From Campylobacter concisus (GTDB lineage: Bacteria; Campylobacterota; Campylobacteria; Campylobacterales; Campylobacteraceae): a stretch of 64,000 bases of DNA. Location of the stretch: assembly GCF_001298465.1 (NCBI RefSeq), contig NZ_CP012541.1, positions 310,001 through 374,000 of the forward strand. Direction: 5' to 3'. A model generated the notes under the pieces. The model was not told where the DNA came from. It searched no databases and worked only from the letters and a program-made list of their open reading frames with translations. Below are positions 9,531 through 17,308 of the stretch, in pieces; position 1 is the first letter of the stretch, and each line of letters begins with the position of its first letter. The position numbers and the translations under genes are program-made.

Positions 9531-9930
9531 GTTTTTTAAATCGGTTGCGATATTTTTCTAGATTTAAATATGTTGATTATACCTAAAACAGCTAACTTAA
9601 TAATGTATCGTTGTACGCTTTAGAATAAATTTAGGCACTCAAATTTTAGCGACAAAATTAAACCTAAAAAATTTAAGCTTATTTATTATACAGCCCATCT
9701 CAAACTAAAAAATAGAATCTGAGAGAAAATTCATCGTGCGTTGTCAGGAGGTAAATTTAATTTTCTGCCGCCGGCAATTGATATGCTACTTATCTGTGTT
9801 AGTGCTATCTGCTTTTTATCTTTCTTGTTAGACTTTGTGCTGGCCATAGCCAACTTTATAATCAATAGCACCCCGTCTCTTAAAATTCATCTTAAATTTG
9901 CTAAAATCACTAAAATTTAAAGGAGCTTAA
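9531..9930. other. 400-base intergenic spacer
   Basis: It separates the HEPN-like gene from carboxynorspermidine dehydrogenase. Most is AT-rich. It contains a 38-codon minus-strand frame listed separately and the AAAGGAG ribosome binding site of the downstream gene just before 9931. I see no tRNA, hairpin terminator or repeat. Confidence 0.6.
9731..9847 (-). CDS. Possible small ORF, 38 residues
   Basis: An ATG at 9847 opens a frame to TGA at 9731-9733. The product is Lys-rich at its start (KSNKKDKK) and then has IAGGRKLNLPP. No clear ribosome binding site precedes it. It may be a remnant of a longer gene rather than a functional small protein; I do not recognise it. Confidence 0.22.
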   Translation of the reverse strand: MASTKSNKKDKKQIALTQISSISIAGGRKLNLPPDNAR

Positions 9931-11142
9931 ATGTCAAATATCTTAATCATAGGCGCGGGCGGCGTGAGCCAAGTCGCGACCGTAAAATGCGCGATGAACG
10001 CGGACGTTTTTAGCAAGATCACTCTTGCAAGCCGCACAAAAAGCAAATGCGACGCGATCGCCAAATTTATCAAAGACCGCCTAGGCGTGCAAATTGACAC
10101 CGCCCAGATCGACGCGGACGACACCGATGCCGTAGTCGCGCTCATCAAAAATACGGGTGCCGATTTACTTTTAAATGTCGCGCTGCCTTATCAAGACCTA
10201 ACCCTCATGGACGCGTGCTCTCGCGCCGGCATCCCATACATCGACACCGCAAACTACGAGCACCCCGATACCGCTAAATTTGAATACAAATTGCAGTGGG
10301 CAAAAGACGAGGATTTTAAAAAGGCGGGCACCATGGCGCTTCTTGGCTCTGGCTTTGATCCGGGCGTGACGAACGTATTTTGCGCCTATGCGCAGCAAAA
10401 TCTCTTTGACGAGATCCACGAGATCGACATCCTAGACTGCAACGCGGGCGATCACGGCTATCCGTTCGCGACGAATTTCAACCCAGAAATCAACCTGCGC
10501 GAAGTGAGCGCAAAAGGCCGCTACTGGGAGCGCGGCGAGTGGAAAGAGACCGAACCGATGGAAATAATGTTTAAATGGGACTACCCGAAAGTCGGCGTCA
10601 AGGACAGCTACCTGCTCTATCACGAGGAGCTTGAAAGCTTAGTAAAAAACATCAAAGGGCTGAAGAGAATCCGCTTTTTCATGACATTCGGACAGAGCTA
10701 CCTCACACATATGAAATGCCTAGAAAACGTCGGCATGCTGCGTATAGACGAGGTCGAGCATAACGGCGTCAAGATCGTGCCGATTCAATTTTTAAAGACG
10801 CTTTTGCCTGATCCTGCGAGCCTCGGCCCTCGCACGAAAGGCAAAACAAACATCGGCTGCGTTATCCGCGGTCTAAAAGATGGCAAAGAGCGCCAGGTCT
10901 ACATCTACAACGTCTGCGACCACGAGGCTTGCTACGCCGAGACGGGCGCGCAGGCCGTGAGCTACACGACGGGCGTGCCCGCGATGATCGGATCGATGAT
11001 GGTCGCAAAGGGTATCTGGAGCGGTAAAGGCGTCTTTAACATGGAAAATTTCGATGCCAAGCCTTTCATGGACGAGCTAAATAAACAGGGCTTGCCGTGG
11101 GAGATGATCGAAATGAAGCCTGGCGAGAGGTATGAAGTCTAA
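9931..11142 (+). CDS. Carboxynorspermidine (carboxyspermidine) dehydrogenase
   Basis: This saccharopine-dehydrogenase-family enzyme condenses aspartate semialdehyde with a diamine and reduces the imine with NADPH, forming carboxyspermidine or carboxynorspermidine, which NspC then decarboxylates. The N-terminal Rossmann motif is IIGAGGVSQV (residues 6-15). The 403-residue length and the GSGFDPGVTNVF and SYTTGVPAMIGSMM segments fit this family rather than lysine-pathway relatives. The partner nspC is in this window at 20591. Codon and base use differ sharply from the neighbours: 31 of 60 bases in 10381-10440 are G or C, against 21 of 60 in a sample from nspC (20881-20940). That suggests acquisition from a higher-G+C relative. 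RBS AAAGGAGC. Confidence 0.88.
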   Translation: MSNILIIGAGGVSQVATVKCAMNADVFSKITLASRTKSKCDAIAKFIKDRLGVQIDTAQIDADDTDAVVALIKNTGADLLLNVALPYQDLTLMDACSRAGIPYIDTANYEHPDTAKFEYKLQWAKDEDFKKAGTMALLGSGFDPGVTNVFCAYAQQNLFDEIHEIDILDCNAGDHGYPFATNFNPEINLREVSAKGRYWERGEWKETEPMEIMFKWDYPKVGVKDSYLLYHEELESLVKNIKGLKRIRFFMTFGQSYLTHMKCLENVGMLRIDEVEHNGVKIVPIQFLKTLLPDPASLGPRTKGKTNIGCVIRGLKDGKERQVYIYNVCDHEACYAETGAQAVSYTTGVPAMIGSMMVAKGIWSGKGVFNMENFDAKPFMDELNKQGLPWEMIEMKPGERYEV

Positions 11143-11176
11143 ATTTAGGCTTGTCTTTTTCTACTTATACTTCGTT

Positions 11177-11234
11177 GAAATTTGATTTTTATGCTCACGT
11201 ATCAAATATACGCTCCGCTTAAAAATCAAATTTC
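11177..11234. repeat. 15-bp perfect inverted repeat, hairpin or cruciform
   Basis: GAAATTTGATTTTTA at 11177-11191 is matched exactly by its reverse complement at 11220-11234. The 28-base interior contains a smaller inverted pair, CGTAT and ATACG. It follows the dehydrogenase stop codon by about 35 bases and could end transcription from either side. Confidence 0.75.
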
Positions 11235-11368
11235 GCCTCGTCTAAGCGAAAAATACTGCGCCTTGCTCTACCGTATTTAAATTTCTAGTTTAAATTTTGC
11301 ACCGCCTGCATTCAAATTTTGCATCAATTTAATTTAAGCTTCCACACCGAAAAGCGTTTAAATTTAGC

Positions 11369-11374
11369 TATAAT
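11369..11374 (+). promoter_or_regulatory. Candidate -10 element upstream of the MFS pseudogene
   Basis: A TATAAT hexamer lies about 100 bases upstream of the TTG start of the broken transporter gene. Campylobacter promoters depend mainly on the -10 box, so this could be a relic promoter. No mapped start is available. Confidence 0.35.
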
Positions 11375-11473
11375 CGCTCAAATTTTATCAAAACAAATTT
11401 GAGTAAATTTAAAGCTTCCAATCTCTAGTCGTGCAAACTCTGCACTCACTCAAATAACAACAAAAGGAAAAAT

Positions 11474-12627
11474 TTGAACTCTTCAAAAGCTTCACTATCT
11501 TTTTTAGTCGTACTAATTGTACATCGCTATCTACGGACGTATATCTACCTGCTATGCCTACGATGGAGCGGCAGCTGCACGGCGATGCGGAGCTTACGAT
11601 AACGGGCTTTTTGATCGGCTTTGCTATCGTGCAGCTCGTCTGGGGGCCTATCAGCGATAGGATCGGGCGTAAAATCCCGCTTTTCATCGGTATGGCGCTC
11701 TTTGCGATCGGATCAGTAGGATGCGCGATGTCGGACAATATGGCTAGCGTCGTGTTCTGACGTGTGTTTCAGGCCGTAGGCGCATGCGTAGGACCGATGC
11801 TAAGCAGGGCGATGATTAGCGATCTTTTTGGTAGCTCGCAGGCCGCACAGATGCTCTCTACGCTGGTTATCATCATGGCGATAGCGCCAATAGCGGGTCC
11901 GTTATTGGGCGGCGCGATAATGGAATTTGGCTCTTGGCACAGGATATTTTGGCTGATGGCGCTAGCTAGCGCGGTTATGTTTGCGATGATTTTTTCTCTG
12001 CCAGAGACCTTGCCGCCGCAAAAGCGCTCCACAAAGCCCATCGCATCGTCTTTTAGAAACTATCTAAGATTATTGCAAGACGCCAAATTTATGCGCTACA
12101 CTCTTAGCGTGACGTTTTTCTACGTAGCCGCCTATGCCTTTATCACGGGCTCATCGTTTGTATATATCGATTATTTCGGCATTCCTAGCAAATACTACGG
12201 ATTTTTATTCGGTATAAACATCGTGGGCGTCATGGCGCTAAGTTTCGTAAACAAAAAGCTGGTAAAGCGCTATGCGCTAAACCGCCTACTCATAGTCTCC
12301 ACGCTCGTCGCCGCGCTTGCTGCCATCGTGCTGTTTGCGTTTGCGTTTCTCAAAACGGGCGGCGTTTTTGGCGTGATAATCCCGATGTTTTTCGTTTTTA
12401 GCATGAACGGCATCATCGCTTCTTGCTCCAATGTCGCCGCTCTTGATAGCGTGCCGCAGGAGATGAAGGGCTCGGCCGCTGCGCTCATCGGCTCGCTGCA
12501 ATACGGTAGCGGCATCCTCTCCTCGGCGATGCTTGCGGCGTTTTCTGCGGGTACACCGTGGACGATGTCTTGGATCATAGCTCTGTTTGTTTGGCTAAGC
12601 GCGCTCGCGGCGTATTTTAATAAATAA
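11474..12627 (+). pseudogene. Broken Bcr/CflA-type MFS drug transporter
   Basis: The intact ancestor would be a 12-helix drug/proton antiporter of the Bcr/CflA family. A TTG at 11474 with AAAGGAAA upstream starts SSKASLSFLVVLI, but near 11519-11520 one base appears missing. The expected continuation TSLSTDVYLPAMPTM lies in the +1-shifted frame. That frame runs on through GPISDRIGRK until TGA at 11758-11760, where the family has Trp (VVF-stop-RVFQAVGA). It then stays open in the same frame to 12627, with the helical segments and the C-terminal region normal. Two independent lesions argue for a pseudogene. Base composition is G+C-rich like the dehydrogenase upstream. Confidence 0.85.
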
Positions 12628-12726
12628 ATTTAGCCTTGCTGGTTTGGCTCAAATTTTAGTCAAATTCGCAAATTTGGGTCACTAAAGCTAAAAATCAAAT
12701 TTGATGCTGGCGGGCCTAGCCAAATT

Positions 12727-13030
12727 TTACTTTTTCTTATTTTCGCTTTTTTGCGTGCTTAGCACCTCAAATTTTTGTTTTAAAATTTTAAAAATCTCGT
12801 GCTTTGAGAGTTCGTATTTGTCGTATATCACGGCGTTATCATCGCCGCTAGGCTGCATCAGGCCATATGCTAGCCCGCCTTTTTTTAAATTTTATGTTTG
12901 AAACACTAATTTTGCGCTTGGCGTCTATCTCGGGGATGCCTCGTCGATATCTTTAAAATAAAATTTCGCATTCTTGCTGCCTTTTTTGTATCAAAAATCC
13001 GTCATCTTCGATTTTTCGGCATCACAGAAT
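12727..13030 (-). pseudogene. Decayed paralogue of the membrane/PH-like gene at 19376-19840
   Basis: Reading the minus strand in mixed frames recovers a relative of the intact protein encoded at 19376-19840. The pieces are DDGFLIQK, then KGSKNAKFYFKDIDEA in another frame (intact copy: KGSKNIKFYFKDIDEI), then SNIKFKKRR, then GLMQPSGDDNAVIYDKYELSK (intact: GLVQPIGDDMIIIFDKYELSK), ending at a stop at 12727-12729. At least two frameshifts and the loss of the membrane-spanning N-terminus make it nonfunctional. The C-terminal part is Lys-rich and longer than in the intact copy. It lies inside the G+C-richer patch. Confidence 0.82.
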
Positions 13031-13092
13031 AAGAAACTAGGATAAAGAGGTAACTTCGGCGCAAGCTAACTTACTGGCGCCGAAATTGAAAG

Positions 13093-13638
13093 TTATTTTA
13101 TCGCTGCCTCAAATCCAACATCTACATCCGGATAGCTCTTTCCACCGTGAAATGGTTTGGCAGCAGCAGCAAATTTATCAAAGCTCTCATTTAACTTCAA
13201 ATCATTTACAAGATCAACCGAAAATTTTGCTATTAGCTTGCCATTTTGTACTTCATATTTTGTTTTAAAAATTTTTGAATTGCCATTTATGCTAAGCTCA
13301 ACATCCATTTCTCCAGCCTTATCGTCGCCATTTACTGCTACGATCTTGCCATCTACTGCCTTGCCATCGAAAATAATGCCAATTCTTTTATCGCGGTCAG
13401 GTAGCTTTGTGTCTATATCTTTTGGCTCTAGCTTAAATTCAAAGCTCTTTAAAAAATCAGCAAAATTTGCATTTTCTTGACTTTTAAAATTTATCGTTTT
13501 AAAAGTACCTGGTACGGCTGTTTTATTTGCTAGCTTGTAACCAGTAAATGTTACCTTTGGTTCACCTTCTACGCTAAATGCAAGAGCTGAAACTGCAAAA
13601 AATGAAGCTGTTAAAGCAACAGAAGTAAGTTTGTTCAT
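13093..13638 (-). CDS. YceI-family periplasmic protein
   Basis: A 181-residue secreted protein with a signal peptide cleaved near VSALA (residue 20). The mature part, with FTGYKLANKTAVPGTF near its start and a C-terminal DVDVGFEAAIK, matches the lipocalin-like YceI fold, whose members bind isoprenoid-type ligands. A similar protein, Cj0420, occurs in C. jejuni. Its start has AAAGGATTCTTT upstream as RBS. It is transcribed alone, and the spacer to the NnrS gene is about 110 bases on the same strand. Confidence 0.78.
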   Translation of the reverse strand: MNKLTSVALTASFFAVSALAFSVEGEPKVTFTGYKLANKTAVPGTFKTINFKSQENANFADFLKSFEFKLEPKDIDTKLPDRDKRIGIIFDGKAVDGKIVAVNGDDKAGEMDVELSINGNSKIFKTKYEVQNGKLIAKFSVDLVNDLKLNESFDKFAAAAKPFHGGKSYPDVDVGFEAAIK

Positions 13639-13749
13639 AAAGAATCCTTTTTATAATATTGATAATAAATATCGCAAATTATATACCCACTTACTTCAAA
13701 AAAGACTTAAAATCTCTTTTTAATTAATGAATAAATTTTTAATAGCTTC

Positions 13750-14856
13750 TTACTCTGGATCATCGCTAAAATCGTTATCTCTAAAGATCACATAAAAATT
13801 TATGAGCCAAAATATAAAAGCGATCGCTATGAGCGTTGCTGGCAAATGGATATAAAAGCCACTCCAAAAATAAGCCAAAATTCCTCTACTAATGCCAGCT
13901 AAAAGAACTAAAATAAAAGCAATTCTACTAAGGCGTAAAAACTCAAGTTCTTGTCCGCTGTGACGAAGTCCTGCAACATTAAATATAAGCATCACACTAA
14001 AAACTACTGCATTTATCGCTATTAGATGCATAAAATTTGTCTCAAGATGGAGCCCAAAAATACCGCTAAAGCCGATCCCTAAAAATCCAATCGCTAAAAA
14101 TAGTTGCATAAAATAGTATAAAAGTACAAAGCTATGCCTAAAAAGCTCTTTATAGTGCCACTCTTTAAGCTTTGCAAGTACCGCGCTTCCACAAGCTACC
14201 GCAGCATAATAGACACCCATGCTTGCTTCAAAAAATATATTTAAAAGTAAAAAAGTACAAACGCAGCAGATAGCGATATTTTTATAGATAAAATTTGGCA
14301 CAAAAACAGCTTCATCCATACCTTTTTCTCTTTTTAACGCTTCTTTTCCAAGTACGACACTAACGCGGTATGAGATGAGTAAGATAGCGATCACGTGGAT
14401 AAAGACTTGTAAATTTAAAAATTTTTCATTGCCACTTATTAGATAATAAATTTCAAAGCCTAAAATACCAAACAAAAAGCCAAGCACGCCAAATTGATCA
14501 TCATTTTTATCTCGCCAGATCATATAAACACAAAGCAAAACCAAGTAAAACCAAAAAAGAGCGATAAAGCAGTGTGCTAAAAATAGGCTAAAAAATGCCA
14601 ATATAAAGCTTATGAAAAAGAGTGAAAATAATATATAGGCGTGTATTTTTAAAGATGCTTGAAAATTTGTCCAATCAGTTAGTCCAGTTAGCAAAAATCC
14701 AGCATAAGCAAGCGCTAAAAAAAGTTGCAAAAATATAAATTTATGCAAACTCACAAAATCAGTTGGAGTAAAAAACACACTAGCACCAAGAACCGCACAG
14801 GCGGCACTCATTAAGAAAAATATCCTCATAGGATGAGTAAAAAAGTTATTAATCAT
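13750..14856 (-). CDS. NnrS-family membrane protein
   Basis: NnrS proteins are polytopic haem-copper membrane proteins linked to nitric-oxide stress and denitrification in other bacteria. The product has about twelve hydrophobic segments and begins NNFFTHPMRIFFLMSA, a typical family start (H-P-x-R). An upstream in-frame ATG exists at 14883, but ATG at 14856 has AAAGGG ahead of it and is preferred, giving 368 residues. It overlaps the end of the ABC ATPase gene by eight bases and is the last gene of the cluster that begins with the outer-membrane barrel at 19162. The association with a metal or anion importer is noted, not explained. Confidence 0.8.
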   Translation of the reverse strand: MINNFFTHPMRIFFLMSAACAVLGASVFFTPTDFVSLHKFIFLQLFLALAYAGFLLTGLTDWTNFQASLKIHAYILFSLFFISFILAFFSLFLAHCFIALFWFYLVLLCVYMIWRDKNDDQFGVLGFLFGILGFEIYYLISGNEKFLNLQVFIHVIAILLISYRVSVVLGKEALKREKGMDEAVFVPNFIYKNIAICCVCTFLLLNIFFEASMGVYYAAVACGSAVLAKLKEWHYKELFRHSFVLLYYFMQLFLAIGFLGIGFSGIFGLHLETNFMHLIAINAVVFSVMLIFNVAGLRHSGQELEFLRLSRIAFILVLLAGISRGILAYFWSGFYIHLPATLIAIAFIFWLINFYVIFRDNDFSDDPE

Positions 14857-15541
14857 AATAAATTTGCCCTTTGAAATTTTCATCTATCATCTTGCTAATA
14901 AACGTAAAATCGCGCTCTTTGAAATCTTTGTCTATTTCAAGTTCTCTTTGTATGACTGCACCTTTACTTGATAGGAAATAAATTCTATTTGACATCTTCA
15001 CAGCTTCCATTCTATCGTGCGTGACAAGAACTACACTCATACCTTCGCTCACTCTTTGGCCAATAATTTCAATTAAAATTTCTTTCATATCATAATCAAG
15101 CCCAGAAAAAGGCTCATCCATCAAAAGTAGATCAGGTTTTGTCACGACCGCTCTTACGAAAGCGACCCTTTGTCTCATGCCACCGCTTAGCTCACTTGGG
15201 TATTTTAAAGTGTCCTTTTGACTTAGTCCAACCTTTTTAAAAAGCTCTAAAACGGCGTTAATGTCTGGTTTATCCATAACTAAAAGCACATTTTCAAGAG
15301 CATTTTTCCATGTAAGTAGGCGATTTTCTTGGAAAAAATATGTAGTCTTTTTAAAGCTATTAAAAATTTTCCCTTTTCTAGGCTCATTTAGTCCGCTAAT
15401 AAGCCGAAGTATCGTCGTTTTGCCACATCCAGATGGCCCAAAAAGCGTCACTACCTCGCCACCTTTTACATTTAGGCTAAAATTCCTTACGACCTTATCT
15501 CTTAAAATTTCATACTCTACATTTTTAAGCTCAAGCATCAT
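14849..15541 (-). CDS. ABC transporter ATPase, NitT/TauT type
   Basis: This is the nucleotide-binding subunit of an importer in the nitrate/taurine/sulfonate class. Walker A is GPSGCGKTT near residue 37, the signature LSGGMRQR near 125, and Walker B LLLMDEP near 145, with the switch histidine in LVTHDR. It is a little short (about 230 residues). ATG at 15541 overlaps the TGA of the permease gene, which decides the start over the TTG three codons earlier. It is coupled to both neighbours. Confidence 0.9.
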   Translation of the reverse strand: MMLELKNVEYEILRDKVVRNFSLNVKGGEVVTLFGPSGCGKTTILRLISGLNEPRKGKIFNSFKKTTYFFQENRLLTWKNALENVLLVMDKPDINAVLELFKKVGLSQKDTLKYPSELSGGMRQRVAFVRAVVTKPDLLLMDEPFSGLDYDMKEILIEIIGQRVSEGMSVVLVTHDRMEAVKMSNRIYFLSSKGAVIQRELEIDKDFKERDFTFISKMIDENFKGQIYYD

Positions 15542-16335
15542 CTTCTCCAAGGCATCAAAGCTATTTTTAGTGGCTCGATGATGAGGTATTCAAAGAGCAT
15601 GATAAGAGTGATGCTTAAAAGAACATACGCCATTACCTCGGTTGTTTCAAGCATTGCTCTTGCATTTGCTATCTTTGCTCCCATGCCGTTATTTGCACCT
15701 AGTAGCTCAGCCATTATGACTATCTTTACACCCATTGCGACAGCTACGCTAATAGAGCTTATTATGTAGCTCGTAAGATGTGGGATGTAAAGGTGTCTTA
15801 TCTTTTTTAAAATTCCTAGATTATAAGCGTCAAACATCTCTTTTAGCTCCTCATCTACGCTACTCATAGCAACTGCTGAGCTTGCAAAAGTAAGCGGTAA
15901 AACGGTTATAAAGATAGTAAAAACGGTACTAAAATTTCCAAATCCAAACCAAAAAATAGCAAGCACTATCCAAATAATCGGTGGCATCGACAAAAGCAAG
16001 GTAATAACAGGCTTTAAAAAGGCTGCAAAACTTTTAAAGCTACCTGCTATTAGCCCTAAAAATATACCAAAAAATGTTGCCGAGCAAACTCCAATCAGTG
16101 ATCTGCAAAGAGTTATGTTTATCTCGCTGTTTTTGTAATCTTTTAAAATTTCACAGGCTTTTAAAAATACATCTTTTGGTGGCGGAAGCAAGAGTGGGGA
16201 GCTAAACTCGCTTCCCACTTGCCAAATGGCTAAGATCAAAAAAACTACGGCAAATCCGCTAAATCCGCCCCAAAAATAGTCAATTATTTTTAAAAAGCTT
16301 GAGCGATCTTTTTTAATGCCATCAATTAGTATCAT
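15538..16335 (-). CDS. ABC transporter permease, NitT/TauT type
   Basis: A 265-residue inner-membrane permease with about six membrane segments. After helix 1 comes LLPPPKDVFLKA, typical of SsuC/TauC permeases. The cytoplasmic EAA-like loop reads DAYNLGILKKIRHLYIPHL near 170. The start codon overlaps the stop of the substrate-binding gene by four bases (ATGA). It forms the channel with the ATPase downstream. Substrate cannot be deduced from the permease. Confidence 0.9.
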   Translation of the reverse strand: MILIDGIKKDRSSFLKIIDYFWGGFSGFAVVFLILAIWQVGSEFSSPLLLPPPKDVFLKACEILKDYKNSEINITLCRSLIGVCSATFFGIFLGLIAGSFKSFAAFLKPVITLLLSMPPIIWIVLAIFWFGFGNFSTVFTIFITVLPLTFASSAVAMSSVDEELKEMFDAYNLGILKKIRHLYIPHLTSYIISSISVAVAMGVKIVIMAELLGANNGMGAKIANARAMLETTEVMAYVLLSITLIMLFEYLIIEPLKIALMPWRR

Positions 16336-17297
16336 AAAAATAGACCTTTATCTGGCATCTTGCCACCTAGAAATTTTGGATTAAACTGATAAATTTCTTC
16401 AAAAAACGCCATGATCTCATTTTGTAGTTCATTTGCTTTTGTTACTGTTAGATTTGCCTTGTCAAAGGCATTTGCAAGTGCTACTTCTGGAGCTGGCAAG
16501 TAGCTTGAGCCTATCTTTGCTGCACTTTGTTTGTTTTCAAGTATCCATGAAAGTGCATTTTTAAGATCGCTATGAAGCGTGTCAAATAGACTTAAGTTTT
16601 TCTCGTAAAAGCCTCTTTCTACGATAATGCCAGCCATTGGGATTATCGGTTTTGTACCAAAACTCTCGCCCCAAATTTTTGGAAAATCAACTGAGTAATG
16701 CACGCTAACGCCTGCTTTTTTACCGCGCAAAATAGTCGCTTCGCCAAGAGGTTGTGGAACTATTAAAACGTCAAAATCTTTTTGTAAAAATAAAAGCAGT
16801 GCCTCTGGAGGCGTTGCTGTATAAGTGATATCTATCTTGCTAACGTCTATACCTCGCTTCTTGCAAAGTGCCCTTAGGACAAGATCAGGCATATCACCTC
16901 GAAATGGCATGACTAGCTTTTTGCCTACAAAATCTTCTAAATTTTTGATCTTTTCATCCTTAACCATAGCGTTCATTACGCCAAGAGTCAGTAAATTTAA
17001 CATAGCAAAATCAAGCCCTTGGTTTCTTAAATTTGCAGCGACATTTGATGGTGACATTGTGACTTTAATATCTCCACTAGCTACGCCTGCACGAAGCTGA
17101 TCTGGTGTTTTCCAGATATTTAGGCTTACATCATAAGTTTTATTTAGCTCCCCTTGCAGCGCAGCAACTGCCATGATAACGCTTGGGATCGCTGGTGCGC
17201 CCCACATAGTAAAGCTCTCTTTTGCAAATAAATTTGGTGCAAATGCGCTAACGCCTAAAGCTGTGCTAAGTCCTAAAAATTTTCTTCTATCTAGCAT
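16332..17297 (-). CDS. Tat-exported ABC substrate-binding protein, NitT/TauT type
   Basis: A 321-residue periplasmic binding protein of the NMT1/SsuA-like class. The N-terminus DRRKFLGLSTALGVSAFA is a twin-arginine signal, so the protein is probably exported folded. The mature chain has two lobes, with MWGAPAIPSV at the ligand-cleft start and GDMPDLVLRALCKKRGI and FDVLIVPQPLGEA later, as in nitrate/taurine-type binders. Tat export hints at a bound cofactor or metal ligand, but that is inference. RBS AAAGGAGAAA precedes the ATG. It follows the outer-membrane barrel gene by eleven bases. Confidence 0.88.
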   Translation of the reverse strand: MLDRRKFLGLSTALGVSAFAPNLFAKESFTMWGAPAIPSVIMAVAALQGELNKTYDVSLNIWKTPDQLRAGVASGDIKVTMSPSNVAANLRNQGLDFAMLNLLTLGVMNAMVKDEKIKNLEDFVGKKLVMPFRGDMPDLVLRALCKKRGIDVSKIDITYTATPPEALLLFLQKDFDVLIVPQPLGEATILRGKKAGVSVHYSVDFPKIWGESFGTKPIIPMAGIIVERGFYEKNLSLFDTLHSDLKNALSWILENKQSAAKIGSSYLPAPEVALANAFDKANLTVTKANELQNEIMAFFEEIYQFNPKFLGGKMPDKGLFL

Positions 17298-17308
17298 ATT
17301 TTTCTCCT

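Larger units (their letters stand above)
11143..11473. other. Intergenic spacer with a long inverted repeat
   Basis: This 331-base gap between the dehydrogenase and the broken MFS gene holds the 58-base inverted repeat at 11177-11234 and a TATAAT at 11369-11374. No coding frame of interest is visible. Confidence 0.6.

Noticed and set aside
11758-11760. TGA in the MFS gene as a selenocysteine codon
   Set aside because: The position is a conserved Trp in the family and a one-base frameshift lies upstream. No stable hairpin follows. A pseudogene explains both.
12701-12901. 66-codon plus-strand frame
   Set aside because: It lies opposite the decayed paralogue, whose minus-strand blocks match a real protein. 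Its product has no recognisable feature and no good RBS.
13086-13480. Plus-strand frames over the YceI gene
   Set aside because: They are antisense shadows of a minus-strand gene with signal peptide and family match.
16332-17297. Binding protein as MqnA/MqnD-like
   Set aside because: The fold is related, but this one has a Tat signal, is in an ABC operon, and lacks the MqnA N-terminal motif seen at 44958.
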